Shown: piece by piece, positions 1 through 9,699 of the stretch
Layout of the letters: each line of letters begins with the position of its first letter
Position numbering within the stretch: the stretch's first letter is position 1
DNA from: JANJWP01 sp964540725
GTDB taxonomy: Bacteria; Patescibacteriota; Gracilibacteria; BD1-5; UBA2023
Assembly (NCBI GenBank): GCA_964540725.1
Contig: CAZINU010000009.1
Location: 1-36,247, forward strand
DNA length: 36,247 bases
Direction: 5' to 3'
Program-made: the position numbers and the translations under genes
Notes under the pieces: model-generated
The model's database searches: none
What the model was told of the DNA's origin: nothing
The model's input: the letters and a program-made list of their open reading frames with translations, nothing else

Positions 1-1470
1 TCCGCCGTCGCGGGGGCCGGGGTCTCCTCCCTCGGGCGGAACCTCGCCCCGGCGGATTCGGGGACGTCGGGCGGAAGTTCGGAAGAAAATCCCGGAGCGG
101 CGGCGGTATCCTCGGATCCTTACTGGAATTCCGTTTCCCTCCTGCTCCATGGCGATGGGGCGGACGGCGCGAACAATGGCACGTTCGTCGATTCGTCTTC
201 CAGTCGTCTCGCTATCGTTCGAAACGGCGACGTGACCCAAGGCTCCTTCTCGCCCTTCGCGGGACAGGGCGGCGGCGGGTATTTCGACGGGAACGGCGAT
301 TGGCTGACATTGCCGACGACGAGCACCGGCCTTAACATCGCGAGCGGCGAAGATTTCACTGCGGAACTCTTTTTCTATCGGACCGGCGACGATCATTGGG
401 GAGGGGGGCAGGGCGCTTCCATACTCAATGGCGCGAATGGGATTTCAACGCCCATTATCGATATCAGCGAAGCGAGTTCTTCGAATTTTTACGTCAGGTT
501 CGCCATTACGAATCCAGGAAATTACGTGTCCGTACCGAAAGTGACGACGCACGCCTGGCATCATCTTGCGGCATCGCGGAGGGATGGAACGGTGAGGCTT
601 TTTTTGGACGGAAAGCAAATTTATTCCTATACCGATTCGGGATCGTTCACCTTCAGCAATGCTCTCGTAGGAAGACATGGTACCCTATGACGGTGGTGGC
701 AAGGTTACCTGTCGAATTTCCGAATCGTCGCATGATCGGCGTTGTATGTTTCCGATTTTCCACCGCCGACATCAACGCTTTCCGACGTTTCGGGAACGAA
801 ACTCCTTCTGAAATTCGAAAATGCGGGAATTGTGGATTCGGCAAGAAAGAACGCCATAACATCCTACGGCGACGCGAAGATTGCCACCTGAAGCGGGAAG
901 TTTTCCGAGGCGATCGTTTTCAATGCGACGAATTCTCGCCTAACGCTCGCCGATTCGGCGGATTGGAATTTCTGAAGTGGCGATTTTACGGCGGAATTTT
1001 GGATGAAGACCACTGCGGTCTCCCAACAGGACATCGTGGGACAATGGGTGAACGGCGGGGGTACGAACCGGAATTTCGATTGCATGGTCAATACCTCCTG
1101 ATACGCGGGGAAAATCGAATGCTCCCTGAACGTTTCATGAACGAATTATTCGCTTCGAACGACTTCTTCGGTAAATGATGGAGGGTGGCACCATATCGCG
1201 TTTGTCCGAAACGGAACCGCCCTTTCGCTTTATAAGGACGGGGTTCGTGAGGCAACGAACGTGTCCGTTACCGGTACTGCAAACGATTCGACGGACGTTT
1301 TGGAAATCGGCAGTTACGACAACGGTTATTTCTTCAACGGCCTCCTCGACGACCTCCGCATTACCAAAGCCGCCCGCTATGCCGAAGGTACCGGCGATAA
1401 CGCCGGAAAAATGGTGCATGCCGGCACGAATACCCCCGCATTGCCGAACGAAGCGTTCCCGAACCAGTAA
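1..1470 (+). CDS. LamG/concanavalin A-like surface protein, C-terminal part
   Basis: The frame is open from the first base, so the N-terminus lies outside the window. Two laminin-G-like beta-sandwich domains are visible. The first runs at about residues 45-230 of the visible part (LLLHGDG, then YFDGNGDWLTLP, DFTAELFFYRTG, HAWHHLAASR and LFLDGK). The second is at about 265-470 (LLLKFENAG, DFTAEFWMKTT, GGWHHIAFVRNG, LYKDGV and LDDLRITKAARY). Such domains bind carbohydrate or protein on cell surfaces; here this is inferred from the fold only. Six in-frame TGA codons (688, 733, 889, 973, 1099, 1138) read well as Gly; the one at 973 starts the second domain as N-F-G-S-G-D-F-T. Stop is TAA. A low-complexity Ser/Gly/Glu linker precedes the first domain. 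Under the standard code this would look like a pseudogene. Confidence 0.88.
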
Positions 1471-1487
1471 AATTTCGCAATTAATCA

Positions 1488-1676
1488 ATGGGTTTCTCTG
1501 ATTTCGCGCCCGCCTCGCACGGTCGGGCAAAACCGATTACGAAGGCCGCCATGCGCCGCATGGCGGAGAAATTCCAGGCAGCCGGGGAGCTCTCGAAGGA
1601 GCTTCGGGAAAAAGAGGAGGAAGAAAAGAAAAAAGCCGCTTCCGAAATGGAAGGGCTTTGGAATGATTGGCAGTAA
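1488..1676 (+). CDS. Small charged protein, 62 aa, unknown
   Basis: I do not recognise the family. It starts at ATG, 17 bases after the stop of the LamG gene, and ends at TAA, so it is probably co-transcribed. The middle and C-terminus are rich in Lys, Glu and Ala (KELREKEEEEKKKAASEMEG) and should form a single charged helix, possibly a coiled coil; it closes with LWNDWQ. No membrane segment or signal peptide is seen. There is no Shine-Dalgarno sequence before the ATG, as for other genes here. The clean helical composition and tight placement support a real gene, but it could be a chance frame. Confidence 0.55.
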   Translation: MGFSDFAPASHGRAKPITKAAMRRMAEKFQAAGELSKELREKEEEEKKKAASEMEGLWNDWQ

Positions 1677-1701
1677 CGGTAGACTTCCCTTGCCGTCCGG
1701 C

Positions 1702-2292
1702 TTACCTCGCCCGAACGTCCGAGCGTTTCGGAAGTTCGGATACGGGGACGGATTCTAAAAATTCCGCCAATATTTCCGCGACCGTTTTCCCCTTGTTTTC
1801 GGACGATGCCGAAAGGATTTTCACCATGCCGTCGTTTCCGGGATTTTTAAGAAGGGCGCGCAGATTCCATCCGTCGGCCAGTACGGTGTCGTTTCCTATG
1901 GCCTGCCGTACCCACTTTGAGAACTTTTCCCCGCCGTCCGCGACAAGGAAGGCGTCATCGTCGATCCGGAGGAGGCTTTGTCCGATTCCCCGGCTCCCTT
2001 CGGCATAGACCGAACAGGCATGTTCCAAATGCGAAAGCGACAGGCAGGTTTTTTTCGTTATCAATGCGCGGCGTACGAATTTCGCCATCGCCAGGGCCGA
2101 AGTCGCGTTCGGAAGGTTCAGGGGGAGCTCGTACTTCGCTCCTTGGGCCGATGCGAACGAAAGCCGGAAAGCCCCGTCGACTTCCTCGAAAATGACGCCG
2201 GTTTTTTCCGGGTCGGTTTTTTCCGGAGTTTCCCGTCTCGAGATGGGACGGATTCCGGTTTCCCGTTTCGAGGGTACGTGTTCGGCGGCCAT
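1702..2292 (-). CDS. Hypothetical protein, 196 aa
   Basis: No family recognised. A disordered charged N-terminus (about residues 1-30, rich in Lys, Glu, Pro and Thr) leads into a mixed alpha/beta region with FEEVDGAFRLSF, YELPLNLPNATSALAMAKFV, a basic patch with two Cys (KKTCLSLSHLEHAC), and LLRIDDDAFLVADGG. No signal peptide or membrane segment, so it is probably cytosolic. ATG start, TAA stop. It converges on the small gene at 1488 and is divergent from the helicase at 2442. A recognisable promoter lies 35 bases upstream of the start. Third-base G/C preference matches its neighbours. Confidence 0.7.
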   Translation of the reverse strand: MAAEHVPSKRETGIRPISRRETPEKTDPEKTGVIFEEVDGAFRLSFASAQGAKYELPLNLPNATSALAMAKFVRRALITKKTCLSLSHLEHACSVYAEGSRGIGQSLLRIDDDAFLVADGGEKFSKWVRQAIGNDTVLADGWNLRALLKNPGNDGMVKILSASSENKGKTVAEILAEFLESVPVSELPKRSDVRAR

Positions 2293-2327
2293 GGTTCTGT
2301 GTCATTCGACGGTATCGCGATGCCTTC

Positions 2328-2356
2328 ATCCTACCATTCCGTCGGAAAAACCGCAA
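2328..2356 (-). promoter_or_regulatory. Sigma70-like promoter for the 196-aa gene
   Basis: Read on the minus strand, a -35 box TTGCGG (2351-2356) is followed after 17 bases by a -10 box TAGGAT (2328-2333). This predicts a leader of about 30 bases. Confidence 0.5.
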
Positions 2357-2372
2357 ATTTCCGGATACCGCC

Positions 2373-2400
2373 TTTTCGTCGGACGGAATCCGGATATACT
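2373..2400 (+). promoter_or_regulatory. Probable promoter for the helicase gene
   Basis: A good extended -10 (GATATACT, hexamer TATACT at 2395-2400) sits 41 bases before the GTG start. The -35 is weak (TTTTCG at 2373-2378, 16-base spacer). It lies back to back with the minus-strand promoter at 2328-2356. Confidence 0.4.
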
Positions 2401-2441
2401 TCCGCTTCGAAATTCCCCGTCCCCTTCATCGTTTCAACGTC

Positions 2442-5417
2442 GTGTCCGATTTGCTCCGAACGGTTCTCGCAGGCTTGAACGACCGCCAGCGCGAGGCCGT
2501 CGAAACCCTTTACGGCCCCATGGTCGTCATCGCTGGTCCCGGAACGGGAAAAACCCAAATCGTGGCCGCCCGGGCCGCGAACATTCTTTCGAAGACCGAC
2601 GCCAAACCCGAAAATCTGCTCATCACCACGTTTACCGAGGCTGGGGTCGTTTCCATTAAGAAGCGCCTTTTGAAATTTATCGGAACCGAGGCGTATCGGG
2701 TGACGGTTTCCACCATCCACGCGTTTTCGAACGACGTCATTCGGATGTTTCCCGAAAAATTCCTCTCTTTCCGGGCCATGCGCCCCATCGACGAAGTGGA
2801 GCAAATCGCCATGATCGAAGAAATTGTGGAAAACGCCCGGTACGAATTCCTTTCGTCGGACCACGACCGGTTTTTCTACGTTTCGACCGTCCGCGACCGA
2901 ATCGGCAAACTCAAGCAGGAAGCGGTATCGCCCGAAGCCTTCGATGCCGCCATCGATGCTTTGTCCGCCGAATACGCCGCCGCCCTTGCCGAAATCGATC
3001 CGAAATTGAAAAAATACGCGACCGAAAAAACGCGGCAGGAGACCCACGTCGGAAAGCTCCGCGATCTTTCGCACGCGTACCGGACGTATCTGTCCGCGTG
3101 CTACGACCGGGGCGTGTACGATTTTTCCGACATGATCGAGTACGTCGGCCGGGTCCTCGAGACCGACGGCGACCTGCGTGCCACGCTCTCGGAACGCTAC
3201 CAGTTCGTCATGCTCGACGAATTTCAGGACATGTCCGGCGCGCAGAACCGGATTATCGACGCCATGCTCTCGGAGGCCGAAACTCCGAACGTGATGGCGG
3301 TGGGCGACGACGACCAATCCATCTACCGTTTCCAGGGGGCGAGCCTCGAAAACCTGTTCCATTTTTCCAAAAAGTACGCCGATACCCGGTTCGTCGTGCT
3401 CGAAGACAATTACCGATCGATCGATCCTATCCTCCGGCTCGCGGAAAAGAGCATCGCGAACAATTCCGAGCGCATCGGCCGGTACGTTCCGTCCATCGTA
3501 AAAACGCTCCGTTCCCACCGCGACGAGGAGGGCGAACTGTCCGTTACGGCCTATTCGAGTCCGATCGAGGAGCGCGCCGCCGTCCTCTCGAAAATTCGCC
3601 GGTTCCGATCCGAAGGAATCGATCCGTCGGAAATCGCCGTTCTCTGCCGAACGAACCGCGAAGCGACCGAATGGGCGAATTTCCTTTCCGGAAACGCCGT
3701 TCCCGCCGAAAGTCGGAATGCCGGAAACGCGCTCGAAAACCCGTTCGTTACCCTCGCGCTCGACTTGCTCGAAGTCGCTTCGACGCCCCTCGTTTCCGAG
3801 GAAAAGGTCGTCCGGCTTTTGCGCTCCGACCTCTTCGCGATTCCCGGGGAAGACGTTCTGAAGTTGAACCGCGCCCTCGCCAAGCTCAACTACGTCCGAA
3901 AGGACCGGCTGAAGATTTTGGATGCCATTTCCGATCGCGAGCTCGTGCTCGATTTGGGAATCCAGAATCCCGAACCGCTCTGCGCGTTCCATCGAATCAT
4001 CGCCTGAGCCGCGCCGAAGAACGAGAGCCTCTATGAAGACGTGAAGCGCCTGCTCGACGCCGCTTCGTTCGTAACCTACGTCGAACGTTTCGGGAAATTT
4101 TCCGACCTCGAAGCCCTCTTCACCCTGCTCGAAACGGCGAAGGATTGGTCTTCGAAGGAAGAAGGAATCACGGTTCCGGGCCTGCTTCGAAAGATCGGCT
4201 ACTACCGAAAATACGCCATGACCCTCCCGGTTCGCAGCGTTGGCGAAGTGCCCGGTTCGGTGGGATGCCTGACCGCCCACCAGTCGAAGGGGCTCGAATA
4301 CGAAGCGGTATTCATGACGGGGCTCTACGAAGGAAATTGGGGCGGCAAGAGGAAGACCGATTTACTCAAACTTCCCGCGCAGGCCGCGCTGAAAGACGGC
4401 AGCGCCGGCATCGCGACTTCCGACGAAGAAGAAGAGCGCCGGCTCTTTTTCGTGGGATTGACCCGTGCGAAATCCCGCCTCCTGCTCTCGTATGCCGAGA
4501 GCGACGGAACGAAGGAACGCGTCGCCTCGAGGTTTTTAGAGGAGCTCGGCATGGAGCCCGCAAGGAACGTCGAAGAAATCGATTATTCCGAAATTATCGC
4601 CGCCGAAGCCCGTCCAGCCTTTACCCTCCATCGCGACCTTTCGGCCGAAGAGGCGGCATACGTCGCCGAATTCGTTTCGACGTACCGGCTCTCGCCCTCG
4701 GACCTTTCGAAGTTCGTCGAAGACCCCGCGCTGTTTCTGCGCGACACGGTGTTCAAATACCCGTTCGAAGACAACGAATACACGATCTTCGGAAAATCGT
4801 ACCACCGCGCGCTCGAACTCTTCTACCTCGAGTGGAAAAAATCCGGAACCTATCCGTCCCACGAAAAGCTCATGGGCGATTTCGAGCGTTCGCTCGCCGG
4901 GGAGATTCTCCCCCACGAAACGAGGGAGAAGCTTCTTTCGAAGGGGCGGGAAGGATTGGCCGGGTGGTATGCCGACCGTGCCGGAAATTTCGGTACCCCG
5001 CTTGAACTCGAATACAACTTCTATCCCCGTAACGTCGTCTTCGAAGGCATTCCGCTGACGGGGAAGATCGACAAGATCGAGCTCCTTCCCTCGGGGGGCG
5101 TGCGACTCTTGGATTACAAGACCGGCCGCGTTCGCAGCGAAAACGATATCAAGGGGATGACGGCGAACTCCGACGGGAAATATTTCCGCCAACTCCTCTT
5201 CTACAAGCTCCTCTTCGAATTGGATTCGGCGATGGCTTCGAAATATCGGGTCGAGGCCCTTTCGGTCGAATTCGTCGAAGGCAAAAACGGGGAATACCGA
5301 ACGATCGACGTGTCCTTCACCCAGGAAGACGAAGATCGGCTGAAAGAAGAAATCCGCGACGCGTGGGCGAAGATTCGCGATCCGGAGTTTTGGCAGAAAA
5401 CCCTCCGATCGGCATAG
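2442..5417 (+). CDS. UvrD/PcrA-family DNA helicase with C-terminal RecB-like nuclease domain
   Basis: A 991-residue superfamily 1A helicase. Walker A AGPGTGKT is at residues 31-38, motif II LDEFQD at about 258-263, motif III GDDDQSIYRFQGA near 288, motif IV DNYRS, motif V HQSKGLEY near 614 and motif VI GLTRAK near 672. The C-terminal ~220 residues carry RecB-family nuclease motifs: FGKSYH near 784, GKID near 873 and LLDYKTG near 890. It should unwind DNA with 3'-5' polarity and cut it, as in AddAB-type end processing or repair. Start is GTG with no Shine-Dalgarno sequence. One in-frame TGA (4005-4007, residue 522) lies between motifs IV and V; both halves are in the same frame and only together give a full motif set, so it is read as Gly. 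Stop is TAG, followed by a terminator. The gene stands alone. Confidence 0.93.
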
Positions 5418-5439
5418 CGCGTTTTCGTATCGGCACTAA

Positions 5440-5480
5440 AAAATCCGGAAGATTTCCCGAACGGGACTTTTCCGGATTTT
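5440..5480. terminator. Bidirectional intrinsic terminator
   Basis: Inverted repeat AAAATCCGGAA (5440-5450) and TTCCGGATTTT (5470-5480), an 11-bp stem flanked by A and T runs on each strand. It serves the helicase gene on the plus strand and the long minus-strand operon ending at 5492. Confidence 0.75.
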
Positions 5481-5491
5481 CATGCACCCTT

Positions 5492-5941
5492 CTATATCTG
5501 TCGGATCATTCCGCCGCAACTGCGTCCGCCGACGGATGACGTATTCATGATTTCTACAAACGTGCGCTTTCCAATCCGACGTTCCTTCTCGAGACGTTTC
5601 CGAACCTCGGCAAATATCGGCCCAGCCGCCTCGAGTTCGGCGTCCGTCGCGAATCGGTACTTTTCGTTTATCGTGAGAAATTCGTCGATGGCCGAAAGCC
5701 AATTGGCAAGATTCTTGGGTGCCAACGCAAGCACGACGCACCGCTCGTGCAATACGGTCTGACGAACTTCATCATAAAGCGGATTCTCGGTCGCCGATTC
5801 CGGGGAGGTGTCGGCCGCAAGCGTCGCAGCGGCACGTTCCGTCGTTTGGCTCACCGTTTTATCGGCTCCGATCGAAGGAGTGGCGACGGCGAGGGGAAGG
5901 GCGAGTGCGGCGGCGTGTACGAAGGTGCGGAGACGTTGCAT
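5492..5941 (-). CDS. Small secreted protein, 149 aa, unknown
   Basis: A Sec signal peptide is evident: MQRLRTFVHAAALALPLAVA with likely cleavage after TPSIGA at about residue 26. The mature part is small and charged, with two cysteines (HERC in the middle, RSCGG near the end) that could form a disulfide bond. I do not recognise the family. It follows the rhomboid protease gene after 34 bases and is the last gene of the minus-strand run that begins with clpP. The bidirectional terminator lies just after its TAG stop. Placement next to a rhomboid protease and the lipoprotein enzymes suggests an envelope role, which is inference only. Confidence 0.65.
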   Translation of the reverse strand: MQRLRTFVHAAALALPLAVATPSIGADKTVSQTTERAAATLAADTSPESATENPLYDEVRQTVLHERCVVLALAPKNLANWLSAIDEFLTINEKYRFATDAELEAAGPIFAEVRKRLEKERRIGKRTFVEIMNTSSVGGRSCGGMIRQI

Positions 5942-5975
5942 GGAGTGGGGCAGAACCTGATCGGATAAAAACCCT

Positions 5976-6524
5976 TTATAGGTTTTTATAACGCTTTGTC
6001 AAACTTTCGATTCCGTACCAAAGGAATCCGGCAATCGCGCCGGAGGCATGCCCGACCAGACTGACGTTGCCTACGAATCCGAACGCGACGTTCAGAAAGA
6101 CGAAGAACATCGCCGCCCGGTATTCCTCGTTTCGGGCCGCCCGCATTCGGAGCGCCGCATACGAGAGAACGGCCATGGCGAATCCGCTCGCGCCCACCGT
6201 GTTGCCGTGCGCGAAAAACAGGAGGGAGGTTCCCACGAACGCCGTCGAGGCGATGAAGAACGTCAGGAATCGGGATTCTCCCATGTCGCGCTCCACGGCG
6301 CTTCCGAAGTAGAGGAGGAAGAACGCGTTCGAGACGAAGTGGAGAATGCCCCCGTGGAGAAATTGGAAGAGTACGAAGCGGACGGCGGTCGCCGCGGGCG
6401 ATTCGATTCAAAGGAAGCGCGGATCCATACCGAAGCGCAGGATCGACGGTTCGAAAAAAGAAAGCAGGGTAACGAGCGCGCTCGCGATGACGACGGTTCG
6501 GACGATTCGGTTCGAAGAAGGCAT
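5976..6524 (-). CDS. Rhomboid family intramembrane serine protease
   Basis: Complete at 182 residues once an in-frame TGA (6408-6410, residue 39) is read as Gly. Family landmarks: FLHGGILHFVSN at about 55-66 (the H-G-x-x-H-x-x-x-N loop and helix), catalytic Ser113 in GASG and catalytic His159 in GHASG. About six hydrophobic helices are expected, a minimal rhomboid core. Rhomboids cut transmembrane substrates inside the membrane and have roles in quality control and surface protein release. The start ATG at 6522-6524 lies 12 bases after the lgt stop, so the two are probably co-transcribed. Without recoding, only a C-terminal fragment lacking the H-G-G-x-x-H loop would be called. Confidence 0.9.
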
Positions 6525-6536
6525 GGGATTGATCGG

Positions 6537-7316
6537 TTACGGTCGTTCGGAAGAGTCGCTTGCCGATCGCGGACGATTTCGAAGGAAACGCCAAAGAAGC
6601 GCGCCGCCCGCGACGAGCATGATCGAAGAGAGTACGTGCCCCATCGTAACGAAGCCGAAGGCGAGATAGCCGATTTGCGGGTCGGGCAGGCGGAAAAATT
6701 CGACGAAAATCCGGAATGCGGCGTAGGTCGCAAGGAACGCGGCCCCGAGCGTTCCGGGCGGAAGCCCGCGTTTCGAAAGCGCGTACAGCACGGCGAAGAG
6801 GGCGGGACCTTCGAGCACCGCCTCGAGAAGCGGGGAGGGGAAGTGCCCCACTCCGTCCACGACCATGGCGAACGGTCCGGAGTAGGGGGCGTACCCGAAA
6901 AGTTCGCCGTTCATGAAGTTCGCCACCCGCCCGAGACCGATGCCGATGGGGAGAATGAATACGACCTCGTCGGCGGTTTTAAGAAAGCTTTGCCGAAACC
7001 GCAGCGCGTACGCCCCCATGCCGAGAAGCACGCCCACGACGCCCCCGTGGAAACTCATGCCGCCCTTCCAGGGCATGAGGATTTCGAGGGGGGATTCGAG
7101 ATATCTTGCGAGATCGTAGAAAAGCACGTACCCGAGCCGACCGCCCAAAAATACCCCGAGAAACACGTACCAAAGCAGGTCGTCCACCGTCGAACGCGGA
7201 ACGACGCCCCGCCGTTTCACGATCGCGTACCCGGCAAGGAATCCGATCGCGTAGGCGGTCCCGTAGTACGTGGGCGCTACGGTGATGCCGAAAAGGGTGA
7301 GTTCGAAGATGGGCAT
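6537..7316 (-). CDS. lgt: Prolipoprotein diacylglyceryl transferase
   Basis: Lgt attaches diacylglycerol from phosphatidylglycerol to the lipobox cysteine of prolipoproteins, the first step in lipoprotein maturation, in the cytoplasmic membrane. The 259-residue length is typical. Visible hallmarks are GGRLGYVLFY near 58-67, MSFHGGVVG near 87-95 and the Lgt signature GRVANFMNGELFG near 128-140. There are about seven hydrophobic segments. It lies 6 bases after the AMMECR1-like gene and 12 bases before the rhomboid gene. LspA, the next enzyme of the pathway, is encoded upstream in the same run, and a likely substrate is the lipoprotein ferredoxin at 15817. No in-frame TGA. Confidence 0.96.
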   Translation of the reverse strand: MPIFELTLFGITVAPTYYGTAYAIGFLAGYAIVKRRGVVPRSTVDDLLWYVFLGVFLGGRLGYVLFYDLARYLESPLEILMPWKGGMSFHGGVVGVLLGMGAYALRFRQSFLKTADEVVFILPIGIGLGRVANFMNGELFGYAPYSGPFAMVVDGVGHFPSPLLEAVLEGPALFAVLYALSKRGLPPGTLGAAFLATYAAFRIFVEFFRLPDPQIGYLAFGFVTMGHVLSSIMLVAGGALLWRFLRNRPRSASDSSERP

Positions 7317-7322
7317 CGGAAT

Positions 7323-7886
7323 CTAAAAATCGCTCATCACTACCGTTTCGATTCCGTAGGTCAGGTAGTCGCTTTCCGGGACGGATTTTGGGTCGAGCCC
7401 CGCCTTCTTCATGGCGATCGAAAGCATTTGCCGCGGCGTTTCGGCGAGTCCGGACATTCCCGGCAAAAGGACGGAGAGGGCGTTTCTCGCTTGGGAGAGG
7501 AAAATCAGTCCCTCCTTTCGGACGTCGAGTTCGTCCACGTTCTTCAGCATTCGGCGCTTCGGAATGACGTCAATGCGAATGCGAACGTTCTTAAAGTCTT
7601 CCGGATTTCGCACCGCTTCCGAAAATCTCGGGTCTTTCAGGCAGAGGAGGGCATGTTCGAGCGCCTCCTTCGCAGTCGATACGGCCGTCGCGTGGATGCG
7701 TCCGCTCGAAGCGATGACGTTCCCGTCCTTATAGAACGTGACGAACGCGGGAGCGACCGTATCCTTCGGATTGGACGGATCTTTCGTGCGGGCGTATTCG
7801 CTTCCGGCCAGACCGATGTCTTCCAGGGTGGGGATTTTTCCGTCTTTCAGGTACGTTTCGACGGCCTTTCGAATGTTGGCGTGCAT
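7323..7886 (-). CDS. AMMECR1-like domain protein
   Basis: A 187-residue protein that resembles the AMMECR1 fold along its length: an N-terminal helix, then AFVTFYKDGNVIASSGRI (matching the family's V-T-L-x-K-D-G-x-L-R-G-C-I-G region), EALEHALLCLKDPRFSEAV (family: helix followed by D-P-R-F), VRIRIDVI, and a C-terminal EGLIFLSQA followed by a K-K-A-G-L helix. The cysteine of the usual R-G-C-I-G motif is replaced by Ser here, so any catalytic role of that residue is lost. The biochemical function of bacterial AMMECR1 proteins is not firmly established. ATG start chosen just after the upstream gene's stop (5-base gap). Confidence 0.62.
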   Translation of the reverse strand: MHANIRKAVETYLKDGKIPTLEDIGLAGSEYARTKDPSNPKDTVAPAFVTFYKDGNVIASSGRIHATAVSTAKEALEHALLCLKDPRFSEAVRNPEDFKNVRIRIDVIPKRRMLKNVDELDVRKEGLIFLSQARNALSVLLPGMSGLAETPRQMLSIAMKKAGLDPKSVPESDYLTYGIETVVMSDF

Positions 7887-7891
7887 GGCTT

Positions 7892-8701
7892 TTAAAAACG
7901 GGTAAGTTCGCGTTCGGCTTCCGCGAGCGCTTCTTTCTCTTCTTCTTCGATTCGGGCGTAGACATTGCCGAGCGGATCGGCGCCGACGGCCGCGTAAAAC
8001 CGGTAGTAGGCGAATTCGGCCAATACCCGGAACGCGTTGACCAGGAACGTTACCACGCCGATGGCGCCCACGAGGGCGTAGAGGGAAGAAACCGAATCGG
8101 TGGATCCGAGGAATACCGCGAGGGAAGCGGCGCTCGCAAGGAAGAAGCCGGAAAATCCGGAGTACACGGAAAGTGCCGCGTACCGGTAGTTCGAAACGAT
8201 TTCCGAAAGGAGCGAGATGCCGAACGTCGCCATGAGACAATGGAACGTGAACACGAAAATGAGCCGGTCCGACTCCTCGGCGCGAGCCCCGACGTAGACG
8301 TAAAGCGGGACGGCGAAAATGAAGACGAGAATGGAAAGCGCGAAACTTTGGGCGAAGGCGGTGATGCCGCCCCGGTACTTGTTCGGGAAGATGAGGGAAT
8401 TCAAAAACCCCGTCAGATACGCGGAGAGCAGGATGGAAAAGAAGGCGACGAGCGAGAGCGCGTAGGGGAAGATCCCCGGTGCCCCGAGTTTCATTTTTCC
8501 AAGGAACACGCCGACCGAAGCGAGGACGACGAGTCCTCCCACGAACCCGGAAACGAGTCCGGACAAGATCGAGAGCCCGAGGGAAGCGGCGTCCACCTTC
8601 GGCGGACCGAGGAGTTCTTCGGCCGTCGTCGCGACGGATTCGGTTTCCTGAAAAAGCGTCGGGACGTCGGAGTTACCGGAGGGGGCGTTTTCTGCGTTCA
8701 T
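7892..8701 (-). CDS. Polytopic membrane protein, 269 aa, unknown
   Basis: About six hydrophobic segments (roughly residues 45-70, 78-98, 115-138, 145-165, 175-197 and 205-225) follow a soluble acidic N-terminus of about 40 residues. The C-terminal tail is a charged helix (IEEEEKEALAEAEREL) probably on the cytoplasmic side. No catalytic motif is seen and I do not recognise the family. Its start overlaps the 3' end of lspA by 29 bases, and the next gene begins 5 bases after its stop, so it is translationally coupled inside this operon. A role in membrane biogenesis is plausible by position only. Confidence 0.75.
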   Translation of the reverse strand: MNAENAPSGNSDVPTLFQETESVATTAEELLGPPKVDAASLGLSILSGLVSGFVGGLVVLASVGVFLGKMKLGAPGIFPYALSLVAFFSILLSAYLTGFLNSLIFPNKYRGGITAFAQSFALSILVFIFAVPLYVYVGARAEESDRLIFVFTFHCLMATFGISLLSEIVSNYRYAALSVYSGFSGFFLASAASLAVFLGSTDSVSSLYALVGAIGVVTFLVNAFRVLAEFAYYRFYAAVGADPLGNVYARIEEEEKEALAEAERELTRF

Positions 8702-9164
8702 GGAGGAAATGAAGGAGGACGATGGCAGCTGCCGAACACGTTACCATGATATCGGCGAAGTTGAAAACCGCAAAATATTTCACGTCGATGAAATCCGTGA
8801 CTTTTCCGATAAACAAGCGGTCGTACGCGTTTCCGAGACCTCCGGCGAAGAATGCGGCGTAGAGCGACGCGATTCCGGTTTCCGATCGCCGGGGTTCGAC
8901 TCGGAAGAAGTAGTACGCCACATAGGCGAGCAGCGCGACGGTCAGAATCTTGAGGGCCGTTCCCGTAATGGGAAACGAAAACGCCACGCCCTCGTTATGG
9001 ACGAGCCGAAGGCGGAGAACGTCGCTAAAAATGCCGATATTCCCTTCGGAAAGCCGGCTTTCGGCCCAAAGTTTCGTCCATCGGTCGATTCCGACGAGCG
9101 CCGCTACGAGGAGCGCTCCGAAAAAGAACGGTCGGGCTCGGGCGGGGGTATTATTCGTCCTCAT
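8673..9164 (-). CDS. lspA: Lipoprotein signal peptidase (signal peptidase II)
   Basis: LspA cleaves the signal peptide of diacylglyceryl-prolipoproteins before the lipid-modified cysteine. The 163-residue length and four hydrophobic segments fit. Family motifs are visible: D-R-x-T-K near 27-31, LVHNEGVAFSF near 54-64, the catalytic aspartates D115 in GNAYDR and D138 in FNFADI, with KVTDFIDV between them. It overlaps the preceding unknown gene by 14 bases and the following membrane protein gene by 29 bases. It shares this operon with lgt, so both lipoprotein-processing steps are co-expressed. Confidence 0.96.
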   Translation of the reverse strand: MRTNNTPARARPFFFGALLVAALVGIDRWTKLWAESRLSEGNIGIFSDVLRLRLVHNEGVAFSFPITGTALKILTVALLAYVAYYFFRVEPRRSETGIASLYAAFFAGGLGNAYDRLFIGKVTDFIDVKYFAVFNFADIMVTCSAAAIVLLHFLHERRKRPLR

Positions 9165-9693
9165 TTTTCGGGTCGGGAAAAAGGTGGATCAATTCGTAAC
9201 GGAGTCCTTCCCCGGATTCCTCCCGGTGTTCGAGGAGCCGCGCGACCCGGATATCCAATCCGAGCGAATGGGCGAATTCGAAGCTTTCCTCGTCGGGAGG
9301 ACGCGTGGAATGGACCTCTCCGGTAAACTTCCCCTCGTCTTCGAGGAGCAACCCTACCCGGATTTTTACCCGTCGGCATCCGGGGGGAATAGGAGAATCG
9401 GGAGAATCGGAATCGGGAACGTTTTCCGATTCGGCCGTCGGTTCGTCAGCTTGGGTCGGCTCGGATTCCGTCACATCCCGAACGGGAGCGTCGATCGCGT
9501 TGGTATCCGCCTCCGGAAGGTTTTCCTCCGGGACGTCGGCCCAGTAGTCCGTGGCCGTTACCGGAGCATCGTCGTTTGAGAGAATCCGTACGGCCGCGAT
9601 GACGACCTTGGAACGTACGACGCGGCGGTCGACGGAAAATCCGGATTCCTCCTCCGGATTTCCATCGGGGATTCCGTTTTCGACTCCGGCCAT
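9151..9693 (-). CDS. Acidic protein of unknown function, 180 aa
   Basis: Not recognised. The N-terminal ~45 residues contain a short beta-rich stretch (DRRVVRSKVVIAAVRIL). The middle (about 50-105) is acidic and disordered, rich in Asp, Glu, Pro, Thr and Ser. The C-terminal ~75 residues look folded (RRVKIRVGLLLEDEGKFTGE, then LDIRVARLLEHREESG, then LIHLFPDPK). No signal peptide or membrane segment. It starts 6 bases after clpP and overlaps the start of lspA by 14 bases, so it is translated as part of the operon. Function unknown. Confidence 0.75.
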   Translation of the reverse strand: MAGVENGIPDGNPEEESGFSVDRRVVRSKVVIAAVRILSNDDAPVTATDYWADVPEENLPEADTNAIDAPVRDVTESEPTQADEPTAESENVPDSDSPDSPIPPGCRRVKIRVGLLLEDEGKFTGEVHSTRPPDEESFEFAHSLGLDIRVARLLEHREESGEGLRYELIHLFPDPKNEDE

Positions 9694-9699
9694 GGACGG

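Noticed and set aside
2331..4280. Long minus-strand open frame opposite the helicase (649 codons)
   Set aside because: It is a shadow of the helicase gene, which has all its motifs. G/C-rich third positions create long antisense frames throughout this window.
6048..7895. Long plus-strand open frame (615 codons) opposite rhomboid, lgt and the AMMECR1-like gene
   Set aside because: Charged low-complexity translation (Arg, Glu, Gly, His) with no motif; the minus strand carries recognisable genes.
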